A DNA stretch of 16,111 bases from JBDRGD01 sp043818095 (GTDB taxonomy: Bacteria; Chloroflexota; Dehalococcoidia; Dehalococcoidales; RBG-16-60-22): positions 1 to 16,111 of the forward strand of contig JBDRGD010000074.1 in assembly GCA_043818095.1 (NCBI GenBank), read 5' to 3'. Positions 6,910 through 14,170 of this stretch are shown here, one piece after another; the stretch's first letter is position 1, and every line of letters starts with the position of its first letter. A program made the position numbers and the translations under genes. The notes beneath the pieces are model-generated. The model was not told the DNA's origin. It saw only the letters and a program-made list of their open reading frames with translations, and searched no databases.

Positions 6910-7923
6910 ATGCCCATTGGCTGGGGAATCATCGGCATCGGAGCGCACGTCCGCCAGCGCATCGTGCCCGCGCTGAAGAAGGCGGCGGATACGGAGCTGG
7001 TGGCGGTGTGCAGCCGCAGCCTGGAACGCGCCCGGGAATTCGCGCGGGAGCAGGAAACGCCGCACGCCTATGATTCCCTGGCGGGGCTGCTGGCCGACCC
7101 GGCAGTGGACGTTCTCTACGTCGCCAGCCCCAACAGCCTGCACGCGGAGCAGACTATCCAGGCGGCGGAGGCGGGCAAGCACGTCCTCTGCGAAAAGCCG
7201 ATGGCGCTGACGGTGGAAGACTGCCGCCGGATGATGGACGCCTGCCGTAACGCCGGGGTAAAGCTGGGTGTTGACTTCCAGAACCGCTATCACCCGGCGC
7301 ACGTGGAGGCCCGCCGCCTGATACAGGCCGGGGAGGTGGGCGAGATAACGCTGGCGAGAGCGCAATATTGTCCCCCGGCGCGCCAGGGCAGGGTGCAGGG
7401 GTGGAAGACCGACCCCAAAGTGGCGGGCGCCGGGGCGCTCATGGGTAACGGTCTCCATGCCATCGACCTGCTGCGCTTTTTGCTGGACAGCGAGGTGACC
7501 GAGGTCGTCGCCCGGCGCGACCCGGAGGCTGCCGACCGCGTCGAAAAAATGGTCTATGTCATGCTGAAGTTCGCGAACGGTGTGCGTGGGATAGTGGTGG
7601 CCGGGGGCCAGGTACCGCGCTCCGATAACGATGCCGTCCTTTACGGCACGAAAGCAAAGATAACCTGTCAAGGGACGGTGGGCATGCCACTGCTGGGAGA
7701 GCTATGCGTCGAGGGCGAGGGCTTTAACCTGAAGATGGACTTTCCTGTGGAAGACCCGGTCTCCGGGAACTACCTGCGCGTGGTGGAGGCCTTTAACCGG
7801 TGTGTCCGCGAGAACACCGGGCCGGACATCCCCGGGGAAATCGGGCTGCAGATGGCCGTCATTACGGACGCCGTCCTGGAATCGAGCCGGAGCGGGCAGG
7901 TGGTGGAGCTGCCGCCGAAATAG
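6910..7923 (+). CDS. Gfo/Idh/MocA family NAD(P)-dependent oxidoreductase
   Basis: 337 aa. The N-terminal Rossmann motif is GIIGIGAHV (6-14). The conserved family EKP triad is E95-K96-P97 (CEKPMAL), where the lysine takes part in catalysis. The second-domain motif GNGLHAIDLLRF supplies H183 and D186. Relatives oxidise sugars, inositols, or other polyol or keto substrates; this sequence does not reveal which. ATG at 6910 has an excellent GGGAGG ribosome site 5 bases upstream. The gene is monocistronic: it has its own promoter at 6844-6872 and a strong terminator at 7952-7981. It is the only plus-strand gene between two minus-strand operons and sits between the two hydroxyacid dehydrogenase paralogues. 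Confidence 0.9.
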   Translation: MPIGWGIIGIGAHVRQRIVPALKKAADTELVAVCSRSLERAREFAREQETPHAYDSLAGLLADPAVDVLYVASPNSLHAEQTIQAAEAGKHVLCEKPMALTVEDCRRMMDACRNAGVKLGVDFQNRYHPAHVEARRLIQAGEVGEITLARAQYCPPARQGRVQGWKTDPKVAGAGALMGNGLHAIDLLRFLLDSEVTEVVARRDPEAADRVEKMVYVMLKFANGVRGIVVAGGQVPRSDNDAVLYGTKAKITCQGTVGMPLLGELCVEGEGFNLKMDFPVEDPVSGNYLRVVEAFNRCVRENTGPDIPGEIGLQMAVITDAVLESSRSGQVVELPPK

Positions 7924-7951
7924 CGGAGAATATTTATTCTGCGGATAACAC

Positions 7952-7981
7952 GAGAGGGGGCCGGGCCCCCTCTCTTTTTTT
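7952..7981 (+). terminator. Strong intrinsic terminator after the Gfo/Idh/MocA gene
   Basis: GAGAGGGGG (7952-7960) pairs with CCCCCTCTC (7966-7974), extendable by one C-G pair to a 10-bp stem with a 3-base loop. A run of seven T follows (7975-7981). In the reverse direction there is no T tract, so it serves the plus-strand gene; any effect on the converging 8001-9005 gene is weak. Confidence 0.92.
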
Positions 7982-8000
7982 CTGTGTATTGCCGGTCTTA

Positions 8001-9005
8001 TTACGGGTTCAGCCGGCAGTTGGGCTTTTCTCTTACCTGGGGATTGGCCAGGTTCCGCGGCCACTGCCCGGTGAGCGCCGCCACCACCGCTTCCACGGCG
8101 CCCTGCCTCAGGTCCCACAGGGACTGGTCTGAGAAGAAGGCGCTGTGTGCGGTGATAAGGACGTTTTCCATCTTGAGTAGGGGGTTGTCCGGTTTGGGCG
8201 GCTCGGGGTCGGTCACGTCCAGACCGGCGCCGGCGAGGTAGCCTTCCGTGAGCGCGGTCGCCAGTGCCGCCTCATCGATAATGCCGCCGCGGGCGGTATT
8301 AATGAGGTAAGCCGTCCGCTTCATCTTCTTGAACTGCTCCAGGCCGAAGAGTTGCCGGTTGTCCTTGGTCAGCGGGGCATGGACGGAGATAAAGTCCGAT
8401 TCCGCCAGTAGCCGCTCGAAGTCCACCTTCTCCGCCCCCAGCTCTTTTATCGTGTTCGCGCCGATAAAGGGGTCGTAGATGATGATCCGCATGCCGAAGG
8501 CTTTCGCCCTCCGGCAGGTGGCGCTGCCTATCCTGCCCAGCCCGACGAGCCCCAGGGTCTGGTCACCCAGCCGGGTCATCCCTTTCCTGATGGCGGGTAT
8601 CTCTTTCCCGCCCGGCTTCCAGGCCCCGGCCCTCACCGCCTGGCTTACCGGGATATACCTCCGGGAAAAGCAAAGCACCAGTCCCATGGCGTGGTCCGCC
8701 ACTTCACTGATGCTGGCATCCGGGACATAGGCGACGGGTATGCCCTGGTCCGTGGCGGCGGCGACATCGATGTTGTTGTAGCCGATGCCGGACCGGCTCA
8801 GTATCTTGCAGCGTTCCAGTTGCTCGATGACTTTCCGGTTATACGGCTCGGTGGCGGCCACGATGATGGCATCGGCATCGGCGGCGACCCTGATAATGTC
8901 TTCTTCCGTCAGCAGGGCGTCTTCGATGACCTCCCCGCCGATTTCCGTAAACTCCGGCGCTTTACCCTGCAGCAGTCCTGGCCTGGCGACAATCTTGAAT
9001 TTCAT
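8001..9005 (-). CDS. D-2-hydroxyacid dehydrogenase family protein (copy 2; CtBP/SerA-like)
   Basis: 334 aa, the same length as copy 1 at 5699-6703 and alignable without gaps. It has GLGRIG (155-160), acidic D178, R239 in NTARGG, E268 in DVTDPEPP and H287 in TAHSAFF, so the NAD-binding and catalytic sets are complete. It probably interconverts a D-2-hydroxyacid and its 2-oxoacid. Divergence from copy 1 is concentrated in the N-terminal substrate domain (residues 10-40) and around 125-145, which suggests a different substrate. ATG at 9005 has GGAAGG 5 bases upstream. It is last in a run with the M24-fold gene (33-base gap) and the alcohol dehydrogenase, and it converges on the Gfo/Idh/MocA gene. 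Confidence 0.9.
   Translation of the reverse strand: MKFKIVARPGLLQGKAPEFTEIGGEVIEDALLTEEDIIRVAADADAIIVAATEPYNRKVIEQLERCKILSRSGIGYNNIDVAAATDQGIPVAYVPDASISEVADHAMGLVLCFSRRYIPVSQAVRAGAWKPGGKEIPAIRKGMTRLGDQTLGLVGLGRIGSATCRRAKAFGMRIIIYDPFIGANTIKELGAEKVDFERLLAESDFISVHAPLTKDNRQLFGLEQFKKMKRTAYLINTARGGIIDEAALATALTEGYLAGAGLDVTDPEPPKPDNPLLKMENVLITAHSAFFSDQSLWDLRQGAVEAVVAALTGQWPRNLANPQVREKPNCRLNP
8179..8222. repeat. 44-base perfect direct repeat, second copy (see 5877-5920)
   Basis: Identical to 5877-5920 at an offset of 2302 bases and in the same orientation, inside the paralogous dehydrogenase gene. It supports recent duplication or ongoing gene conversion. Confidence 0.85.
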
Positions 9006-9038
9006 TTTCCCCTTCCGAATATTATTCTTTGCCCGGTC

Positions 9039-10337
9039 TTAATAAACGCCGGGGAGCCCGCAGGTTATCAGTTCGGCGTACGGGAACCGGTAAAAGATTT
9101 CAAAGCCTTTCTCGGTGACTACGCCGCAGTTCTCCAGTTTGGCGCCGTCGTAGGACCAGTTCTGACCGTCCCACTCCGAGGCGCCGACTTCCACGGCGAG
9201 GACCCGGCCCGGTTCCATTACCCGGTTGGGGGCTTTGTCCATGGCCCCCCAGCCCGGCCCGCAGTCCCCGGAGGTCAGTCCTATCTCGTGGCCCCCGAAG
9301 TGGCAGCTCCAGTATTTGCCCGGTTCCGGGAAGGTAGGACCATTGTACCATCGCCCTTCCCCGGCTTTCATGATGGTCTCCGCGATCTGTGCGTTGGTCA
9401 GTCCCGGCTTGATGGCCTGTTCCATGGCAACCTGGCAGTCGTAAGCATCTTTGTAGATTTCTTTCTGGAAGTCGGTGGGCTTGTCGCCGACACAGTACGT
9501 CCGGTAGAAGCAGGTCCGGTAGCCCTCGAAGCCCACACCGTTGATATCGACGACGACCATGTCGCCGGGGCGGATGGCGCGGTCCGTGGCGGTCCGGGGA
9601 TTATTCTGTCCCGCCCTGGGACCGGAATGCACCACGAAAGAGGGACCCTCCATGTCCTCGGCGCCGTGGTCGTAGCAGGCCTTGGCGGCAATCCCCGCCA
9701 CCTCCATCTCGGTCATCCCCGGCCGGAGCGCCCGGGCGACCTCCCAGTGGGCCGCCTCGGCGATAGAGCCGGCGACCCGGTGGCATTCTATCTCGTCCTG
9801 GTTCTTAATCATGCGGGCTTCGGCCAGGGCTTCCACCCCGGAGACGAGCTCGATGCCGCCCTTGCGGAACGCTTCCACCATGTTCATCCCGCAGACGTCC
9901 ACGCCGACGGGCTCGCTGGCCACGCCGTGCTTTTTCAGCAGGTCTTTGATAATGGCTATCCCGTTGTCCCACTGTTTGATGTTGATATTCCTGTCCGGGG
10001 TAACGCTGTTCTGAAAAAAGGCGCCGCTCAGCACGCCCTTGTCCTTGAACCATGGCATCATCATTTCCCAGGGCATGCGGCCCAGGCGCGGGGCGGAGCA
10101 GTAGGGAAAGCCGGCGTCTTTCACCAGCAGCACGAACTCGAGGCCCATCCGGTGCCTCATCCAGCCCCGGCGGGTCTCGAAGGATAAATACCTCTGGTTG
10201 TCGAAGTCCATGATGAGCATCGAGCCCAGGCCGTGCTTCTTCAGCATTGCCTGCGCCCGCTCCAGGCGATATTGCCGCATACGCTCCGGATTATAGATGC
10301 GCTGCTCGTACTCTACATTGAATTTACCGTAGGTCAT
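9039..10337 (-). CDS. M24-fold (creatinase/aminopeptidase P-like) protein with altered metal site
   Basis: 432 aa. The N-terminal creatinase-like domain spans roughly 20-180 and the pita-bread domain 185-432. Of the five usual M24 metal ligands, I can place D264 (VVVDINGVG), H350 (FGGHEIGL), E383 (VLAVEVGA) and E402 (GAKLENCG). The second aspartate aligns with C276 (GYRTCFYRTY). The D264-to-C276 spacing of 12 residues resembles the non-peptidase DMSP lyase DddP more than prolidase (11), from memory. The enzyme may be a peptidase, a creatinase-like amidinohydrolase or a lyase on a small carboxylate. ATG at 10337 has AGGAG about 10 bases upstream. It lies between the alcohol dehydrogenase and the second hydroxyacid dehydrogenase, a catabolic setting rather than a proteolytic one. 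Confidence 0.82.
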   Translation of the reverse strand: MTYGKFNVEYEQRIYNPERMRQYRLERAQAMLKKHGLGSMLIMDFDNQRYLSFETRRGWMRHRMGLEFVLLVKDAGFPYCSAPRLGRMPWEMMMPWFKDKGVLSGAFFQNSVTPDRNINIKQWDNGIAIIKDLLKKHGVASEPVGVDVCGMNMVEAFRKGGIELVSGVEALAEARMIKNQDEIECHRVAGSIAEAAHWEVARALRPGMTEMEVAGIAAKACYDHGAEDMEGPSFVVHSGPRAGQNNPRTATDRAIRPGDMVVVDINGVGFEGYRTCFYRTYCVGDKPTDFQKEIYKDAYDCQVAMEQAIKPGLTNAQIAETIMKAGEGRWYNGPTFPEPGKYWSCHFGGHEIGLTSGDCGPGWGAMDKAPNRVMEPGRVLAVEVGASEWDGQNWSYDGAKLENCGVVTEKGFEIFYRFPYAELITCGLPGVY

Positions 10338-10494
10338 CTTTTAAAATCTCCTGAATGTATTTTTCGGGTTGGGTTCCTGCCGCAGATATTATTCCGGTTA
10401 TTTTCCCCTTCGTATTAATGACGGGCCGCGCAGGCCGCTTTGACACACCCCCTATTTTATAACAAATCGAAATTTTAAGCACGACCGATGGCGG
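10338..10494. other. 157-base intergenic region between the M24-fold and alcohol dehydrogenase genes
   Basis: No gene is visible. A minus-strand TATAAA (10461-10456) could be a -10 for the M24 gene, but its -35 (TCGTGC) is poor. On the plus strand TTGACA at 10440-10445 has a near -10 at only 12 bases, so it is probably chance. The AT-rich stretch around 10450-10480 stands out from the GC-rich surroundings. Confidence 0.3.
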
Positions 10495-11604
10495 TCAGAC
10501 TACTATCTGGGCCGGGTTGGTGGCCCGGTATTTTGCCTTGTTTTCCGTGATTCCGGCGGCTTCCGGCAGTTTTTCTAGGCTGTGCACCACGTGCGATATT
10601 TGCGGGCCGACCTTCACCCGCCCGGTGGCTACCAGGAAGGCGGCGTAAGCGAGGTCGACGTCCTGGGCGTGAGCGAAGGTGGGGAAGATGTAGCGGATGC
10701 AGCGATTGCGCATCTGGACCGCGTCCAGATCAATCGTTCCCTCGAGGTTGGCCCCCTCGATAATCTGCCCGCCCCGGCGAAGCATCAGTATCGCCTGCTG
10801 GAGGGTCTCCAGTCCGGCCAACCCGCTGCTGACCCGTCCCCCCGCCAGCTCGAAGACGACATCGGCGCCGACACCGCCGGTCAGCCTTCTGACCTCCTCC
10901 ACGGGGTCGGTCTCGGCGGCGTTGACGACGGCGGTCGCCCCGAAATCGAGGGCGAGTTGCAGGCTCTCCGGGCGGCGGTCCACCCCGATAAGCTGGCCGG
11001 CGCCGGCCAGCCTGGCGATTTGCAGGCAGCCCAGCCCCATCGCGCCCTGCCCCAGCACAACCACCGTGTCGCCCATATTTATCTGCGCATTTTTCACGAA
11101 GTTGACGCACACGCCGAGGGGCTGCAGCGCCGCCGCCTCGTTATCGGTCGGGCCTTCCGGAATCTTCACCAGCGCCCGCTCCGGCATGGTCGTGTATTCC
11201 GCGAAGGCGCCGAGGGCGTCAAAGGGAATGGTCATGGGGGAAAGGCAGTCCCGGTTCGTCCGGCAGCCGGCGCAGGTCCCGCAGCGGAACGAGCCCGGCT
11301 GGCTCACCCGGTCTCCCACCTGCAGTTTCGTTACCCCCTCCCCGATTTCCACTACCTCGGCGCAGAACTCGTGGCCCAGCTGCACCGGCCTGCCTTCCGC
11401 CAGCATCTTGCCGATGCGTTCCCGGTAGAGGTGCCCCATGCCGGCAATCAGTCCGGCCTCGGTAACGGCGAACTGGACGACTCTGACTTTCAGCAGCACC
11501 CAGCCGGGCCGTGTCTCCGGTACCGGCATTTCCTCCAGCCGGTGGTCCCCGAAGCCGTGAAGTCTCCAGGCTTTCATGTTGGCGGGCTTTGTCATCATCG
11601 GCAC
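10495..11604 (-). CDS. Zinc-type alcohol dehydrogenase (MDR superfamily) with non-canonical catalytic site
   Basis: 369 aa. The GroES-like N-terminal domain contains GHEF (77-80) and the structural-zinc lobe C108, C111, C114 and C120. The cofactor domain has GQGAMG (185-190) with D209 after β2, which suggests NAD. The catalytic cysteine of the usual CGTD motif is replaced: the corresponding stretch reads VVQFAVTEAG, with alanine near position 46. The likely role is oxidation of an alcohol or hydroxyacid, possibly with a rearranged or absent catalytic zinc. The ORF opens with GTG at 11604, but in-frame ATGs at 11598, 11595 and 11577 are alternatives. AAAAGG just before 11604 could serve the ATGs better, so the true start is uncertain by up to nine residues. 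Confidence 0.85.
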   Translation of the reverse strand: MPMMTKPANMKAWRLHGFGDHRLEEMPVPETRPGWVLLKVRVVQFAVTEAGLIAGMGHLYRERIGKMLAEGRPVQLGHEFCAEVVEIGEGVTKLQVGDRVSQPGSFRCGTCAGCRTNRDCLSPMTIPFDALGAFAEYTTMPERALVKIPEGPTDNEAAALQPLGVCVNFVKNAQINMGDTVVVLGQGAMGLGCLQIARLAGAGQLIGVDRRPESLQLALDFGATAVVNAAETDPVEEVRRLTGGVGADVVFELAGGRVSSGLAGLETLQQAILMLRRGGQIIEGANLEGTIDLDAVQMRNRCIRYIFPTFAHAQDVDLAYAAFLVATGRVKVGPQISHVVHSLEKLPEAAGITENKAKYRATNPAQIVV

Positions 11605-11641
11605 CTTTTCTGCCCGGCGTTACCCGTCGCGGGTCTCCACC

Positions 11642-11669
11642 ATTCTACAACAAACTCCGTCCGCGGCAA
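11642..11669 (-). promoter_or_regulatory. Candidate promoter of the alcohol dehydrogenase operon
   Basis: On the minus strand TTGCCG (11669-11664), a 16-base spacer and TAGAAT (11647-11642) lie about 38 bases upstream of the GTG start. It is back-to-back with the plus-strand promoter at 11686-11715, so the two operons may share control. Confidence 0.5.
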
Positions 11670-11685
11670 AGTCCCCCGGGGCGTG

Positions 11686-11715
11686 TTGACGCCGGTTGCC
11701 CGGACGTGCTACAAA
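11686..11715 (+). promoter_or_regulatory. Candidate promoter of the ketopantoate reductase-family / flavoprotein operon
   Basis: TTGACG (11686-11691), an 18-base spacer and TACAAA (11710-11715) lie 54 bases upstream of the ATG at 11770. Confidence 0.55.
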
Positions 11716-11757
11716 TGCATTACTGTCCGGTATCGCCCCGGGCGGATTATCCATCCT

Positions 11758-11762
11758 GGAGG
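11758..11762 (+). promoter_or_regulatory. Ribosome binding site fixing the start of the ketopantoate reductase-family gene
   Basis: GGAGG lies 7 bases before the ATG at 11770. The reading frame is open for a further 396 codons upstream, but that part is antisense to the alcohol dehydrogenase gene and has no protein similarity I recognise. This site, the promoter just upstream and the Rossmann motif soon after the ATG fix the start. Confidence 0.85.
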
Positions 11763-11769
11763 ACTGCTT

Positions 11770-12759
11770 ATGACGCAGCAAGCCGGCAGCAGCGGCAACC
11801 TGAGGTATATCATTTACGGCGCGGGGGCTATCGGCGGCATACTGGGCGGATACCTGGCGCTTTCCGGTAAGGACGTGGTGATGGTGGCCCGGCCCGGCCA
11901 CGTGGAAGCGATACGGAAGAACGGCCTGAAACTGATGACCCCCAACGGGACACATGAATTGAAGGTTAATGCGGTGACGTCGCCCCGGGAAATCAGCTTT
12001 AAACCCGGCGACGTCGTCCTGCTCACGGTCAAGAGCCAGGACACCGGGGCGGCGCTCCGGGACCTGAAGGCGGTGGTCGAGGAGATACCCGTCTTCTGTT
12101 TCCAGAACGGAATACGCAACGAGGAGACAACCTCCCGCTACTTCAAGCAGGTCTACGGGGTCAGGGTGGGCATCGGCGGGGTCTTCGTCACTAACGGGGA
12201 GGTTACCTCTCGCACTGTTCCGCCGGGCGCGCCGACGATGGGGCGGTATCCCACCGGTACCGACAGCCTGGTGGAGACGGTGGCGGCGGACCTGCGCGCC
12301 GCCGGGTTCCGTGTTTTGGTCACGCCGGACATCATGCCTTACAAGTGGGGGCAGATAATCAGCAACCTGGCGAATGCCGTGACCGCGATTACCAGCTCTC
12401 CGAACGATGACAACCGGACGATTATCGACGCCGCGCGCGCGGAAGCGCAGGATATCATGACCCGCGCCGGGATAAAATGGGTCTCCGAGGACGAGTTCGT
12501 CCGGCAGTGGCCGGACGGGAAGGTAAAAATCGTGCACTCGCGTTTCCAGAACTCCACCTGGCAGAGCCTGACGCGGAGGCAGGGCACTGTGGAGACCGAT
12601 TTCTTTAACGGCGAGATTGTGCGCCTGGCCGGGAAAGCGGGCGTCCCGGCGCCGGTCAACGGGGGCCTGCTGCGCATCGTGCAGGAGATGGCCTCCCGGA
12701 AGGAGACGCCGGGAAAATACGATGTGCCCCAGCTCAGTAAACTGCTGGGACTGGCCTAG
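11770..12759 (+). CDS. Ketopantoate reductase (PanE/ApbA) family protein
   Basis: 329 aa. The N-terminal NAD(P) motif is YGAGAIGG (16-23). Family catalytic and binding residues are in place: N113 (FQNGI), K192 and N199 (YKWGQIISNLAN), and E275 near ETDFFNGEI. Characterised members reduce 2-dehydropantoate to pantoate in coenzyme A synthesis, but many family members in catabolic clusters act on other 2-oxoacids or hydroxyacids. Its position 21 bases before a flavoprotein, beside a TRAP transporter and alcohol dehydrogenase, argues for a catabolic role over CoA synthesis. It is slightly longer than E. coli PanE (about 303 aa). The start at 11770 is supported by GGAGG. Family is firm, substrate open. 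Confidence 0.9.
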   Translation: MTQQAGSSGNLRYIIYGAGAIGGILGGYLALSGKDVVMVARPGHVEAIRKNGLKLMTPNGTHELKVNAVTSPREISFKPGDVVLLTVKSQDTGAALRDLKAVVEEIPVFCFQNGIRNEETTSRYFKQVYGVRVGIGGVFVTNGEVTSRTVPPGAPTMGRYPTGTDSLVETVAADLRAAGFRVLVTPDIMPYKWGQIISNLANAVTAITSSPNDDNRTIIDAARAEAQDIMTRAGIKWVSEDEFVRQWPDGKVKIVHSRFQNSTWQSLTRRQGTVETDFFNGEIVRLAGKAGVPAPVNGGLLRIVQEMASRKETPGKYDVPQLSKLLGLA

Positions 12760-12780
12760 CCAAAAGAAAGGGCTCCGGCA

Positions 12781-14160
12781 ATGACTGAAGGCAAATCACG
12801 CTTACCGGAAAGCCGGGATGACGCGGCCGATGTCGTGGTCGTGGGTGCCGGCGGGTCCGGTGTCGCGGCTGCCTGGGAAGCCGCTAACGCCGGTGCTTCG
12901 GTATTGATAATTGAAAAAACGTCTTCCGGAGGGGGCTCGAGCATCCTGTCGGGGGGGAACTTCGCCATGGCGGGGACGCGCCTGCAGCAGGAGAAGGGCA
13001 TCAAGGACTCCGTAGAGCTCTTCCGCAAGGACATGCACCAATACACCGGCGTCTGGGCAAGGCCGGAGGAGATTAAGGCCCATGCCCAGGGCAGCCATGA
13101 CGCCTTTGAATGGCTGGTGGGACTGGGCGCGCACATAACCGAAGTCGGCTGGTACGCGGAGCACAGCGTCCCGCGGAGCCATAAGATAAAGTCCGGCGAG
13201 GTCTACAGCCTCGTCCGGCGCGGCGCGCTGGCAAAAGGCGCCCGGCTGTTAACGGAGACGCGGGCGCAGGAGCTCGTCCGGGACGCTACCGGAAGAGTCG
13301 TCGGCGTCCGGGTATCCCGTAAGGGGGAGACGGTAAACATTGGGGCGAAAAAGGCGGTGGTGCTGGCCACCGGCGGCTTTTCCCACGATAAAGAAATGCT
13401 GCTCAACCACTACGGCCCGGGGCTGGAGAACTTCGTGATTGCCGCCTCGGAGACGCATACCGGGGAAGGCACGCGGATGGCGCTGGCGGTAGGGGCGGAC
13501 ACCACGCGGATGGCGATGGTGGGCCGGTGGGGTACCCCCAAGCACCCCGTGTCCAAGCGGGCGGTCGTGGCGATTCAGTACGGCGCCATCGTTGTGAATG
13601 CCGCGGGGAAAAGGTTCGACGATGAATCGGAAGATGTCCATTATTTCCCGGTGCGGGTCCAGGCGCAGCAGCCGCGGGCCCTGGGCTGGCAGGTCTATGA
13701 CCGCAGGATTGCCGGCGTTTATGAGGGCGGTCAGCCCCACAAGTACGCGCTGGAAGCCTCTACTATCAACGAACTGGCGGCGCAGATGAACGTGCCGCCG
13801 GAGGCCCTGGCGGCGACCATCGACAAGTATAACCGCGACATCGCAGCGGAGGGTTTCGATACCGTCTTCGGCAGGAAAAACCTGGAGAAGGGGCCCCCCG
13901 CGCGGGGAGAGCTTATCCCTATCGATACTCCGCCGTTTTACGCTATCGAGACCTACCCCTCGCTCACGGAGACGCAGGGCGGCATCAAAATAGACTACCG
14001 GGCGCAGGTGATTGACGTCTTCGGCAGGGCCATCCCCGGCCTTTACGCGGCGGGAGAGCTGGCGCAGCCGGTGCTCACCGGGGGCGGGATGTTCCTCGGC
14101 GGGGCGTACATCTTCGGGCGTATCGCGGGCAGGAACGCCGCCGCCGAGAATCCCGATTAA
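12781..14160 (+). CDS. FAD-dependent oxidoreductase, fumarate reductase/3-ketosteroid dehydrogenase-like flavoprotein
   Basis: 459 aa. The FAD-binding Rossmann motif is VVGAGGSG (20-27) with E45 (IIEK) at the end of β2. Further FAD-family blocks are ATGGFS around 197-202, GKRFDDES around 278 and YAAGELAQ followed by FGRIAGRNA at the C-terminus. No signal peptide or haem motif is seen, so it is predicted to be cytoplasmic and soluble. In true fumarate reductases the C-terminal loop carries an HG-x-NRLGG motif with the substrate-binding His and Arg; here the segment reads TGGGMFLGG, so fumarate is an unlikely substrate. A 2-ene or hydroxyacid dehydrogenase activity is possible. ATG at 12781 has AAAGGG 8 bases upstream, and the gene is the second of a two-gene operon. 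Confidence 0.87.
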   Translation: MTEGKSRLPESRDDAADVVVVGAGGSGVAAAWEAANAGASVLIIEKTSSGGGSSILSGGNFAMAGTRLQQEKGIKDSVELFRKDMHQYTGVWARPEEIKAHAQGSHDAFEWLVGLGAHITEVGWYAEHSVPRSHKIKSGEVYSLVRRGALAKGARLLTETRAQELVRDATGRVVGVRVSRKGETVNIGAKKAVVLATGGFSHDKEMLLNHYGPGLENFVIAASETHTGEGTRMALAVGADTTRMAMVGRWGTPKHPVSKRAVVAIQYGAIVVNAAGKRFDDESEDVHYFPVRVQAQQPRALGWQVYDRRIAGVYEGGQPHKYALEASTINELAAQMNVPPEALAATIDKYNRDIAAEGFDTVFGRKNLEKGPPARGELIPIDTPPFYAIETYPSLTETQGGIKIDYRAQVIDVFGRAIPGLYAAGELAQPVLTGGGMFLGGAYIFGRIAGRNAAAENPD

Positions 14161-14170
14161 CCGGGGTTTA

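Noticed and set aside
8691..10187. 498-codon plus-strand open frame
   Set aside because: It lies antisense to the M24-fold and second hydroxyacid dehydrogenase genes, both of which carry clear family motifs; long antisense frames are common in GC-rich DNA.
10440..10463. Plus-strand TTGACA followed by TATAAC
   Set aside because: The spacer is only 12 bases and no plus-strand gene follows.
10582..11769. A 396-codon open extension upstream of the ketopantoate reductase-family gene
   Set aside because: It is antisense to the alcohol dehydrogenase gene, shows no recognisable protein, and the promoter and GGAGG site at 11686-11762 fix the start at 11770.
11620..12537. 305-codon minus-strand open frame
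   Set aside because: Antisense to the ketopantoate reductase-family gene; composition rich in Arg, Pro and His, typical of a shadow frame.
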